NCBI GenBank assembly: GCA_025353165.1 | Contig: JANXRE010000019.1 | Coordinates: 96,971 to 160,970, forward strand | DNA length: 64,000 nt | Reading direction: 5' to 3' | From: Acidobacteriota bacterium | GTDB lineage: Bacteria > Acidobacteriota > Terriglobia > Bryobacterales > Bryobacteraceae | In this document: in pieces, positions 6,792 through 14,724 of the stretch | Layout of the letters: every line of letters starts with the position of its first letter | Position numbering within the stretch: the first letter of the stretch is position 1 | Program-made: the position numbers and the translations under genes | Notes under the pieces: model-generated | Told to the model about the DNA's origin: nothing | The model's input: only the letters and a program-made list of their open reading frames with translations | Database searches by the model: none

Positions 6792-9265
6792 TCGGGCAAC
6801 TACTCTCTGAAATCGAGAATGGCGCGCTCATTCTAACCGCGAATAGGCGGCTCGCGCGCTCGCTGTGCAGGGAGTACGACGAACTTCGCCGGCGGTCGGG
6901 TCTAAGCGCCTGGGCGAGGCCCCGGATTCTTCCGTTCGGAGCTTGGCTGCAATCCCTGTGGTCGGATGCCGTTCTGGCCGGAGCCGTCACGCCGCTGCTT
7001 CTCTCCGAGGTGCAGGAAGAGAGCGTCTGGGAAGATATTATCCGCACATCGGAATCCGGCCGCGACCTGTTGCAACCGCGCGAAGCGGCCCGCGAGGCGG
7101 CGAAGGCATGGGCCCTGTCGAAGCAATACCGGGTTCCGCTCGGCGGCGGATGGTTCGCGGGCCATCCGGATGCGTCCGCGTTTCTGGGCTGGGCTCGGGA
7201 ATTCGAACGGCTCTGCCGGGAACGAGACTGGCTCCCTCGCGCGGCCTTGCCGGAGGCCATCGCGGCGCCGACAAACGAGCGCCTGGTGCTGTGCGGATTC
7301 GACGAGCTCGCCCCGCAGCAGGATTTTCTGCTGCAAAGCAGCAATTGGGTTCGTTTCGTGCTCCACCTCCCCCCGGTGGTGGACGCTCGGCGCGCCTCCT
7401 TCGCCGACGCCGGCGCGGAATTACGGGCGGCGGCAAAGTGGTGCCGGGATCTGCTGGAACGCGAGGGGCTGCGGCGCATCGCGGTGGTTGTCCCGAATTT
7501 ATCCGAGGTGCGCGACCGGGTGGAGCGCATCTTCGCCGAAGAGATCGGCGACGCCTTTCACATCTCCGCCGGGAAGCCGCTCGCCGGGTATCCAATTGTG
7601 CGGGCTGCGCTGTTGTTCCTGAAACTCGCGTGGCCGCGGCTGACCCTGGCGGACGCCGGCGCCATTCTGCGCTCGCCCTATCTCCCCGGGGCCGCGCGCG
7701 AAGGCGGGCCGCGAGCGCTGCGGGAAGTTCGGCTACGCCGCGGACGGCAGCGGACTGTGGCGACTTCCGAAGTGCGGCCGGAGTTGGAGAAACTTCCGCG
7801 ATTGCAATCGGCGGCTGGTTGGCGCGATTCGTTTCTCCGCATGCTCGAGAAGGTGGGATGGCCCGGCGACGCGACCTTGACCAGCTCCGAGTATCAAAGC
7901 CGCGAGTCGTTCCTCGGCGTGCTGAACGATTTTGCGTCTCACGACTTGACCGCGCCGGCATGGAACTTCGACCAGGCGTACGACCGGTTGCAGGATCTCG
8001 CGGAACGCACGGAGTTCTCGATGGAAGACGAAGGCGCACCGATTCAGGTGATGGGCGTGCTGGAGTCGGCGGGCTCGCAATTCGACGCGTTGTGGGTCAC
8101 CGGCCTGCACGACAACGCGTGGCCTCAGCCGGCGCGCCCGAATCCGTTCCTGCCCATCGGGCTGCAACGCGAGCACAACCTTCCGCATTGCTCCAGCGCG
8201 CGGGAATTGGAATTCTGCCGCATTGTGACCAGCCGTCTGCTGGGCTCCGCGCCGCGCGTGGTGTTGAGCTACCCGCGGCAGGAGAAGGACGCCGGCCTGC
8301 GGGCGAGTCCGTTGATCCCGGCGATTCCGAGTCACGACCCCGAGGGAGGGGAAGGATGGCTCGGTTTCCTCCGTCTGCGGATTCCGTTGGAGACTCTGGC
8401 GGACGCAAGTGGCCCGCCAGTCGAGAACACGCAGGTCCGGGGCGGGACGTCGATTCTCAAGCACCAGGCCGCCTGCCCGTTCCGCGCATTCGCCGAAAAG
8501 CGGCTTGGAGCATCACCCCTGGACCAACCGGCGCCGGGCATCGATCCCATGAAACGCGGGAATGTTCTGCACGAGGCTCTGGCATCCGTCTGGCGGGACC
8601 TGGAGTCGCACGACCGCCTGTGCGCGACGCCACCGTCTATGCTGCTGGACCTCGCGCGGCGCTCCGTGGACGCAGCTTCCGGCCCGTTTCCGCAAGGGAC
8701 GCGCCTGCGTGTCATCGAGATCGAGCGCTTGGCTGGGTTGATCGTCGAATGGCTGGATGTGGAACGAACCCGCGCTCCGTTCCGGGTCGCGGGCTGCGAA
8801 GAAACGCACGAGGTCAAGACCGGCGGACTGCGAATGGAGACCCGCATCGACCGGGTGGATGAATTGGCAGACGGCCGGCACGCCGTCATCGACTACAAAG
8901 CGAAGGCGCCGTCGCTGAAGACCTGGGAGGGAGACCGTCCGGGTGAGCCGCAGGTGCCGCTCTATGCCTGGGCCAGCAATACGAAAGTGGCCGCCGCGGT
9001 ATTTGCGAACCTCAGTCCCGGCGATTTGAAATTCGTCGGGCTCGCGCGGGAAAAGGGTATCATTCCGGGCGCGAAGGCCGACGATCTCGCCGGGCGGATT
9101 GCGGAATGGGGAGTGACGCTGGACAGAATCGCGCGGTCCTATGCGGAGGGCCGGGCCGAAGTAGATCCGCGGAAAGGCGCGTGCAAGAATTGCGGGTTGA
9201 CTCCGTTGTGCCGAGTTCGTGAGATCCGCGCCGCGGAGGAGGAATCGGATGCCGCCGCGGAATGA
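6788..9265 (+). CDS. AddB-like ATP-dependent nuclease subunit with Fe-S cluster motif
   Basis: 825 residues. The N-terminal half resembles the inactivated superfamily-1 helicase fold of AddB-type subunits (ILTANRRLARSL at the start, ILRSPYLPG, VMGVLESAG...ALWVTGLHDNAWP). The C-terminal part is a RecB-type PD-(D/E)XK nuclease with the motif IDYKAKA (D702, K704). Cys563 in QAACPFRAF and three C-terminal Cys in ACKNCGLTPLC (about 799, 802, 808) make the AddB/Dna2 iron-sulfur staple pattern. It starts GTG, overlapping the upstream stop, and its 3' end overlaps the helicase gene by 17 nt. Together they should process double-strand breaks for recombination. It is shorter than Bacillus AddB (~1160 residues), and no canonical Walker A is visible. 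Confidence 0.82.
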   Translation: MIGQLLSEIENGALILTANRRLARSLCREYDELRRRSGLSAWARPRILPFGAWLQSLWSDAVLAGAVTPLLLSEVQEESVWEDIIRTSESGRDLLQPREAAREAAKAWALSKQYRVPLGGGWFAGHPDASAFLGWAREFERLCRERDWLPRAALPEAIAAPTNERLVLCGFDELAPQQDFLLQSSNWVRFVLHLPPVVDARRASFADAGAELRAAAKWCRDLLEREGLRRIAVVVPNLSEVRDRVERIFAEEIGDAFHISAGKPLAGYPIVRAALLFLKLAWPRLTLADAGAILRSPYLPGAAREGGPRALREVRLRRGRQRTVATSEVRPELEKLPRLQSAAGWRDSFLRMLEKVGWPGDATLTSSEYQSRESFLGVLNDFASHDLTAPAWNFDQAYDRLQDLAERTEFSMEDEGAPIQVMGVLESAGSQFDALWVTGLHDNAWPQPARPNPFLPIGLQREHNLPHCSSARELEFCRIVTSRLLGSAPRVVLSYPRQEKDAGLRASPLIPAIPSHDPEGGEGWLGFLRLRIPLETLADASGPPVENTQVRGGTSILKHQAACPFRAFAEKRLGASPLDQPAPGIDPMKRGNVLHEALASVWRDLESHDRLCATPPSMLLDLARRSVDAASGPFPQGTRLRVIEIERLAGLIVEWLDVERTRAPFRVAGCEETHEVKTGGLRMETRIDRVDELADGRHAVIDYKAKAPSLKTWEGDRPGEPQVPLYAWASNTKVAAAVFANLSPGDLKFVGLAREKGIIPGAKADDLAGRIAEWGVTLDRIARSYAEGRAEVDPRKGACKNCGLTPLCRVREIRAAEEESDAAAE

Positions 9266-12200
9266 CGGCGCGCTGTGGCTTCCGGGCGTCGTGTGGGAGG
9301 GCGGAGCCTCGCCCGCGCCGGAACCGCCGGACGCAAGCGAGCGGGCGCGCGCGCTCGACACGTCGCGATCGTTCATCGTGCAAGCGCCGGCCGGTTCGGG
9401 AAAAACGGAACTGCTGATTCAGCGGTACCTGGCTCTTCTCGGGGCCGCCGAGGAACCGGAGGCGATCGTCGCGATCACCTTCACCATCAAGGCCGCGGCG
9501 GAGATGCGGGCGCGAGTACTCGAAGCGATCGAGAGGGCGGCCGGCGGATCGGAAGCCGCGGCGCCGCACGAGCGCGTGACGCTGCGGCTGGCGTCGGAGG
9601 CACTGGCTCGCGATCGAAGGCTCGGATGGGGCCTGCTGTCGAACCCCGGGCGGATGAGAATTCAGACTATCGACGCGCTGTGCCTGGCCATCGCGCGGCA
9701 GATGCCGTGGACCGCGCGATTGGGCGCGATGCCCGATATGATCGAGGACGCAACGGAGTTGCACCAGGAGGCGGCGGGGCGCACCCTGAGTTTACTGGAA
9801 AGCAGCGACGTCACGATTGCCGATGCCGTCGAGACGCTGCTGCTGCACGTCGAGAACGACTCGCGCGCGGTCGAGGAGTTGATCGCGCGGATGCTGGCAC
9901 AGCGCGATCAGTGGCTGCGGTTGGTCGGCGCGGATGCCGATATGACGCTGGTAAGGCGCAGCCTCGAGATGGCGCTGCGGCGCGCAACGGAGGAAGGACT
10001 GCGGGCCGCTCGCGATGCCATGCCCGCGGGCATCGAGGACAGGATCGCTGCGCTGGCCCGTCACGCCGCGGCGAACCTCGGCGCCCGACACGATTTCCCG
10101 CCCCAGTGCCTGGAGGCGTGGCAGTGGCTGGCGGATCTTCTCCTTACAACATCGGATGGATGGCGGAAGAAGCCTAACGCGACTGTCGGATTCCCGCCGA
10201 AGACTCCCGAGAAAGAGCAAATGACGGCTCTACTCGAAGAGATCGCGGAGAACGAGGAGCTGCGCTCGGCCTTAGCGGATGTGCGCACCTTGCCCGGGCC
10301 CGCATTCGACGACGGGCAGTGGCGCGTCATGGAAGCCGTGGTCCGCGTTCTACGGCGTGCCGCGGTGGAACTAAACGTCGTCTTCGCGGATCGGGGCCGG
10401 GTCGATTTCAACGAACTCGCGATCCGCGCTCGGCAGGCGCTGGGATCGCCGGAATCACCGACCGATCTCGGACTCGCGCTGGGGTCGCGTCTGGAGCATC
10501 TGCTGGTGGACGAATTCCAGGACACGTCGGAATTGCAATTCGATCTGCTCGAATGCCTCACCGCCGGATGGGATGCAGGCGACGGGCGAACGCTGTTCCT
10601 GGTCGGCGACCCGGCTCAATCCATCTACCGTTTCCGGCAGGCGGAGGTTGGACTCTTCCTGAAGGTTCGGCGCGAAGGCGTGCAGGCGCTGCGGCCGGAG
10701 CGCTTGTCGCTGATCGCCAACTTCCGCTCCGATCCGGCTCTGGTCGAATGGGTGAACCGCGCCTTCGTTCGCATTTTTCCGCCACGGGAGGACATCGATT
10801 CCGGCGCGGTGCCGTACAGCGAGTCGGCGCCGTTTCGAGAACGATCGGGCGGCGAGGCCGTGGTTGTGCATCCTGTCTTTGAGGAGGACGCCGAGCCCGT
10901 CATTGCGGTGCGGATCATCGAGGCTTCGCGGCGGGAAGAGCCGGACGGCAGGATTGCGGTATTGGTGCGCGCGCGATCGCACCTCGCGGGCATCGCCGCG
11001 CAGCTTCGCCAAAGCGGCATCCCGTTCCGCGCGGTGGAGATAGAGACGCTGGAAGAACGTCCGGTGGTGCAGGATCTGCTGGCGCTGACTCGCGCGCTGC
11101 TTCATTTAGGGGACCGCTTGTCCTGGCTCGCGATTCTGCGCGCGCCGTGGTGCGGGTTGACGCTGGCGGACCTGCATGCCATCGCCGCGCCGGATTGGAA
11201 GCGGACGGTGTGGGATCTGCTAAGGCGGCCAGACCTGACGATCTCGGAGGACGGCCGGGAACGGCTGAACCGGATCGTGCCGATTCTAGAAAGCTCGCTC
11301 GCGGACGCTGGAAGAATTCCGCTGCGCCCTCTGGTGGAGCGCGCGTGGGTTTCACTCGGCGGCCCGCGGTGCCTTGAGTTCGACGCGGATCTGGACGATG
11401 CGCTGGCGTACCTGGACCTGTTGGGCGAGTGCGAGTCCGGCGGCGATCTGCCAAGCTTCGAAGCGTTTAACGCGCGGGTGGCGAAACTGTTCGCGCAACC
11501 CGATCCCGAAGCCGGCGAAGCGGTGCAACTGATGACCATTCACAAGGCCAAGGGACTGGAGTTCGACACGGTCGTCATCCCCGGCCTGGGGCGGCACACC
11601 AGGCAGGACGAGCAAAACTTGCTGGCGTGGGTGGAGCGCGAAGGACCGGATGGCCGCGAATTGCTGATGTCGCCGAGCCCGCCGCGGCGCGGCAGCGATC
11701 CCGTCTACGCATACGTAGCGAAGCAGGATCGCGAGAAGGCGAAGAACGAAGCCTCGCGGCTGCTCTACGTCGCCTGCACGCGAGCCAGGCGGCGGCTTCA
11801 CCTGATCGGGCATGTGGCGGTTGGCGATGACGGCGAGTTGCGAATGCCGGAATCGGGTTCGCTGCTTTCCTATTTGTGGCCGGCTGTCGAGGACGAGTTC
11901 CGGACGGCGTGGGAGAGATCGGCGCCGGCCCCGGTCGCGAAAGAGAGCGCCGCCGCGCCGCATCCCATACGCCGGTTGCCCACGGCATGGACCGCGCCCG
12001 CCTGGCCGGAGCCGGTGCGGTGGACCGCCGGGAGCGCGCCGGCCGCATCGGCATCGGAGACTCAACCGTTCCGCGGCGTGGAGGAATCGTATCGCCGCGC
12101 GGGGACGGTGGTGCACCGGATGCTCGAACGAATCGCCAATGAAGGCGTTGAGCATTGGACGGCCGGGCGAGTCCAGTCCACGCGCGCGGCGATGAGGCGG

Positions 12201-12641
12201 GCGCTGGCCGAAGCGGGTGTGCCGCCAGGCGATCTTGAGTCTGCGCTCGAACGGACGCTGTCGGCGCTAGCCAACACCGTCGCCGACCCGTGCGGCCGGT
12301 GGCTGTTGTCGGCGCACGACGGCGCGCGCAGCGAGTACGAAATCGCGGGAGTGCTCGACGGCACGGTTTATCGCGCGGCGATCGACCGAACTTTCGTGGA
12401 TGCGGACGGTACGCGATGGATCGTGGACTTCAAGACGAGCGCGGAAGCAATCCTAGACGCGGAGCAGGCCAGGTACGCAACGCAGATGCAGCGCTACGCG
12501 CGCCTGTTCACGCTGATTGAAACCCGCCCGATCCGGCTGGGCCTGTATTTCCCCGTGTTCGGCGGGTGGCGCGAATGGGCCCCCGCGGAAAATCAATCCT
12601 TCTCGACGAGACTGGATACCTCGACCGCGCGCACTCCGTAA
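9249..12641 (+). CDS. addA: UvrD/RecB-family (AddA-like) helicase-nuclease
   Basis: 1130 residues from the ATG at 9249, which has GGAGGAGG about 6 nt upstream; an earlier ATG at 9219 is less likely. All superfamily-1 helicase motifs are visible: I QAPAGSGKTELL (K52), Ia AITFTIKAAAEM, II LVDEFQDTSE, III VGDPAQSIYRFRQA, IV LIANFRSDPALVEW, V MTIHKAKGLEFDTV, VI LLYVACTRARRRL. A C-terminal RecB-type nuclease follows, with WIVDFKTSAE. It should form the motor/nuclease partner of the AddB-like protein encoded just upstream (17-nt overlap). The gene order nuclease then helicase, and the coupling, support one complex. Symbol given by family resemblance. Confidence 0.88.
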   Translation: MPPRNDGALWLPGVVWEGGASPAPEPPDASERARALDTSRSFIVQAPAGSGKTELLIQRYLALLGAAEEPEAIVAITFTIKAAAEMRARVLEAIERAAGGSEAAAPHERVTLRLASEALARDRRLGWGLLSNPGRMRIQTIDALCLAIARQMPWTARLGAMPDMIEDATELHQEAAGRTLSLLESSDVTIADAVETLLLHVENDSRAVEELIARMLAQRDQWLRLVGADADMTLVRRSLEMALRRATEEGLRAARDAMPAGIEDRIAALARHAAANLGARHDFPPQCLEAWQWLADLLLTTSDGWRKKPNATVGFPPKTPEKEQMTALLEEIAENEELRSALADVRTLPGPAFDDGQWRVMEAVVRVLRRAAVELNVVFADRGRVDFNELAIRARQALGSPESPTDLGLALGSRLEHLLVDEFQDTSELQFDLLECLTAGWDAGDGRTLFLVGDPAQSIYRFRQAEVGLFLKVRREGVQALRPERLSLIANFRSDPALVEWVNRAFVRIFPPREDIDSGAVPYSESAPFRERSGGEAVVVHPVFEEDAEPVIAVRIIEASRREEPDGRIAVLVRARSHLAGIAAQLRQSGIPFRAVEIETLEERPVVQDLLALTRALLHLGDRLSWLAILRAPWCGLTLADLHAIAAPDWKRTVWDLLRRPDLTISEDGRERLNRIVPILESSLADAGRIPLRPLVERAWVSLGGPRCLEFDADLDDALAYLDLLGECESGGDLPSFEAFNARVAKLFAQPDPEAGEAVQLMTIHKAKGLEFDTVVIPGLGRHTRQDEQNLLAWVEREGPDGRELLMSPSPPRRGSDPVYAYVAKQDREKAKNEASRLLYVACTRARRRLHLIGHVAVGDDGELRMPESGSLLSYLWPAVEDEFRTAWERSAPAPVAKESAAAPHPIRRLPTAWTAPAWPEPVRWTAGSAPAASASETQPFRGVEESYRRAGTVVHRMLERIANEGVEHWTAGRVQSTRAAMRRALAEAGVPPGDLESALERTLSALANTVADPCGRWLLSAHDGARSEYEIAGVLDGTVYRAAIDRTFVDADGTRWIVDFKTSAEAILDAEQARYATQMQRYARLFTLIETRPIRLGLYFPVFGGWREWAPAENQSFSTRLDTSTARTP

Positions 12642-12742
12642 GCCTGCATCAGCCGACGGCACAATTCCTCCGCGAGTTTGCGTGGATCGTCGCCCGCTTT
12701 CACCTCCAGGTCCACCTTCAAATACACGTGGGTGCGCTTCAT
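12593..12742 (-). CDS. Small conserved-looking protein, unknown function
   Basis: 49 residues from the ATG at 12742, too short for routine ORF calling; the frame runs on upstream but that part is not protein-like. The sequence MKRTHVYLKVDLEV...DDPRKLAEELCRRL...AVEVSSLVEKD predicts beta-alpha-beta with an amphipathic helix. Its 3' end overlaps the end of the helicase gene tail-to-tail by 49 bp. There is no ribosome site, but TATCAT lies on the minus strand exactly 6 nt before the ATG. Function not recognised. Confidence 0.55.
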   Translation of the reverse strand: MKRTHVYLKVDLEVKAGDDPRKLAEELCRRLMQAYGVRAVEVSSLVEKD

Positions 12743-12748
12743 GACCCA

Positions 12749-12758
12749 ATGATACGAT
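12749..12758. promoter_or_regulatory. Two overlapping divergent -10-like hexamers
   Basis: On the minus strand TATCAT (12749-12754) sits 6 nt before the ATG at 12742. On the plus strand TACGAT (12753-12758) sits 6 nt before the in-frame ATC codon at 12765 of the zinc-ribbon gene. The mirrored spacing suggests two back-to-back leaderless promoters that could compete for polymerase. No -35 boxes are evident. Confidence 0.35.
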
Positions 12759-12764
12759 GAGACT

Positions 12765-13409
12765 ATCGAACGGATACTCTGTAAGATCTGCAATACGCGA
12801 AGGCCACGCCGGAATTGTCCTGGAGTAGGGGGAGACATCTGCGCCATCTGCTGCGGTACCGAGCGGGAAGTATCGGTGCATTGCCCCTTCGAGTGCCCCT
12901 ACCTGCAGGAAGCACGACGCCACGAAGAGCCGCCGATTGCGGATCCCGCCACGTTCCCGAACCAGGACATCCGTGTCAACGAGCAGTTCCTGCGGAACAA
13001 CGAGGAATTGCTGGTGCTGGTCAGCGTATCTCTGCTGAAAGTCTCGCTCGATACTCCCGGGGCTGTCGACACCGACGTCAAGGACGCGCTCGATTCAATC
13101 GTGCGCACCTACCGGACTCTCGAGAGCGGCCTGTACTACGAAAGCCGGCCGGCGAACTTGATTGCCGGCTCGATCCAGGATAGCGTCCAGAAACAGATCG
13201 AGGAGTTCAGGAAGGACATGGCCGAGGACTCCGGCATGCATTCCATCCGCGACGCGGATCTGATGGGCGTCTTCGTGTTTCTGCAACGGATGGAGATACA
13301 GCAGAACAACGGCCGCCGGCTGGGACGCGCGTTCCTCGACTTCCTCCTTGCGCATTTTCCCCCGGCGATCAAACAGCCGGAACCTTCCCCGACGCTCATC
13401 ACGCCATGA
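12765..13409 (+). CDS. Cysteine-rich zinc-ribbon protein, probable non-AUG start
   Basis: 214 residues if translation begins at ATC 12765. The N-terminus is a double zinc-ribbon-like segment: LCKICNTRRPRRNCPG, then DICAICCGTEREV, then CPFECPYLQEARRHE (nine Cys in about 45 residues), followed by a mainly helical domain of about 150 residues. The frame opens at 12753 and holds no ATG, GTG or TTG before GTG 12876, and starting there would cut away most of the Cys motif. ATC 12765 is 6 nt after a TACGAT box, so a leaderless non-AUG start, or an ATG lost by mutation or error, is the best reading. Its stop overlaps cbiX (ATGA). Function unknown; metal binding is inferred. Confidence 0.65.
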   Translation: MERILCKICNTRRPRRNCPGVGGDICAICCGTEREVSVHCPFECPYLQEARRHEEPPIADPATFPNQDIRVNEQFLRNNEELLVLVSVSLLKVSLDTPGAVDTDVKDALDSIVRTYRTLESGLYYESRPANLIAGSIQDSVQKQIEEFRKDMAEDSGMHSIRDADLMGVFVFLQRMEIQQNNGRRLGRAFLDFLLAHFPPAIKQPEPSPTLITP

Positions 13410-13780
13410 CAGCCCTGATCGTATTTGCCCACGGTTCGAGCGTCGAGTCCGCGAACGAGGCGGTGCGTCAAGTGTCGGCCGAACTGGCCCGGCAGGGCGG
13501 CTATCCGCTGGTCAAGACCGCGTTTCTCGAGGGCGGTAGGCCGGATCTGCCGGAAGCTGTGAACATGGCTATCGCGGCCGGCGCGGCGCGGGTCATCGTG
13601 CTGCCGTATTTCCTCACGCTCGGATTGCATTTGAGACGGGATCTCCCCAGGCTGATGGATCAAGTGCGAGAGATCCATCCGGATGTTTCGATGGAAGTGG
13701 CCGAGCCGCTTGACGGCCACAAGGCGCTGGCGGGCATACTACTGGACCGCGCCCGCGCCGCGCTGCGGGAGAAGGAATGA
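13406..13780 (+). CDS. cbiX: Short-form sirohydrochlorin chelatase (CbiX/SirB-like)
   Basis: 124 residues, the short (~120-130 residue) CbiX-S type that acts as a homodimer and inserts Co2+ or Fe2+ into sirohydrochlorin, linking to cobalamin or siroheme synthesis. The metal-binding His of the first strand is in FAHGSS (about residue 9), and VIVLPYFLTLGLHLRRDLP carries the second His (about 75), the usual CbiX motif. Start ATG overlaps the previous stop, and its own stop overlaps the next start. It sits just before a cobalamin riboswitch operon, which fits a tetrapyrrole role, but the metal used cannot be told from sequence. Confidence 0.85.
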   Translation: MTALIVFAHGSSVESANEAVRQVSAELARQGGYPLVKTAFLEGGRPDLPEAVNMAIAAGAARVIVLPYFLTLGLHLRRDLPRLMDQVREIHPDVSMEVAEPLDGHKALAGILLDRARAALREKE

Positions 13781-14463
13781 TCGCGAGACTGCTGGAATTC
13801 ACGGATATCGCCGATGAGGTTCGTCATTTCGTATTTGAGGCCGACTGCGAGCAGTTGGACTTTCTCGCCGGACAGTTCGTTTCGCTTAACGAATCCATCG
13901 ACGGCAAGAAGATTACTCGCGCCTACTCGATCGCTTCGCAGCCGCACGGGAATATCTTCGAACTCTGCCTAAACCGCGTGGAGGAAGGAAAGCTCTCGCC
14001 GCGGCTGTTCGACATGCAGGTCGGAGACTGCATCGAGATGCAGGGGCCGCTCGGGTACTTCGTCATGCGCCGGCCTGCGTCGGACTCTTTGTTCGTGGCC
14101 ACCGGAACGGGCATCGCGCCGTTTCGCGCGATCATCAAGGATCACTTGCCGAAGGATCGCGACCACCAGTTCACGCTGTTGTTCGGAGTCCGGCACGAGA
14201 GCAACCTGATGTACCGCGAGGAATTCGAGAAACTTGCCTCGCATCACTCGAATTTCCGGTTCCGCCCGACGCTCACTCAGCCCGGGCCGGGTTGGAAGGG
14301 CAGTTCCGGGCGCGTGCAGACGCACCTGGCCGAGTTGATTGGCGACCGCCGCGATATTGACGTCTATATTTGCGGAATGAAGGCCATGGTGGATGACGTC
14401 CGGCAGTGGCTGAAGACTAGCGGCTTCGACCGTAAGCGGATCATTTACGAGAAGTACGACTGA
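13777..14463 (+). CDS. Ferredoxin-NADP(+) reductase-family flavoprotein
   Basis: 228 residues, one FAD-binding beta-barrel plus one NAD(P)-binding domain. Visible: FAD motif RAYSIAS (R-x-Y-S), GDCIEMQGPLGYF, the nucleotide pyrophosphate motif VATGTGIAPFRA, and the terminal YICGMKAMVDDV typical of the FNR superfamily. The C-terminal ...IIYEKYD ends near the flavin as in bacterial Fpr enzymes. It has no [2Fe-2S] domain, so it would serve a separate electron carrier. It is coupled to cbiX by ATGA overlap. Possible roles are siroheme/cobalt reduction or general ferredoxin/flavodoxin reduction; the neighbourhood favours the former but does not prove it. Confidence 0.85.
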   Translation: MIARLLEFTDIADEVRHFVFEADCEQLDFLAGQFVSLNESIDGKKITRAYSIASQPHGNIFELCLNRVEEGKLSPRLFDMQVGDCIEMQGPLGYFVMRRPASDSLFVATGTGIAPFRAIIKDHLPKDRDHQFTLLFGVRHESNLMYREEFEKLASHHSNFRFRPTLTQPGPGWKGSSGRVQTHLAELIGDRRDIDVYICGMKAMVDDVRQWLKTSGFDRKRIIYEKYD

Positions 14464-14489
14464 CAGCCGCGCGATGATATACTCAATCT

Positions 14490-14700
14490 GCCGGGAGTGA
14501 AATCCCCGGCAATCTGATCTTTAAAGATAGCTTTACGATTTCTGCCAGGGACGCTAAAGGGAAGGCGGTGTAACTCCGCCACTGCCCCGCAACTGTAATC
14601 GGCATCGTTCGCGGCCGGAAGAACCACTGCTCCGCGGGAAGGTTCTTTCCACAAAAGGCCCGCCGTAAGTCAGGAGACCGGTCCTTGTGCTCGAACCGTG
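14490..14700 (+). promoter_or_regulatory. Cobalamin riboswitch upstream of the TonB receptor gene
   Basis: Shows the conserved core of the adenosylcobalamin aptamer: AAAGGGAA (~14555), a GGCGGTG...CTCCGCC helix, the B12-box-like string CACTGCCCCGCAACTGTAA (14579-14597), and the distal GTCAGGAGACC (~14669-14679). A TATACT -10 box at 14478-14483 could start the transcript near 14490, where a GCCGGG/CCCGGC hairpin lies. The translation start (14725) with GGGAG is 25-45 nt after the aptamer, so control of ribosome access is plausible. Boundaries are approximate. Confidence 0.93.
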
Positions 14701-14724
14701 TAGCGTTTTCGCGGGAGAACGTTC

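Noticed and set aside
14517..14528. ATCTTTAAAGAT palindrome in the btuB leader as a repressor operator
   Set aside because: It lies within the transcribed riboswitch leader and can be part of a peripheral helix; no regulator gene is adjacent.
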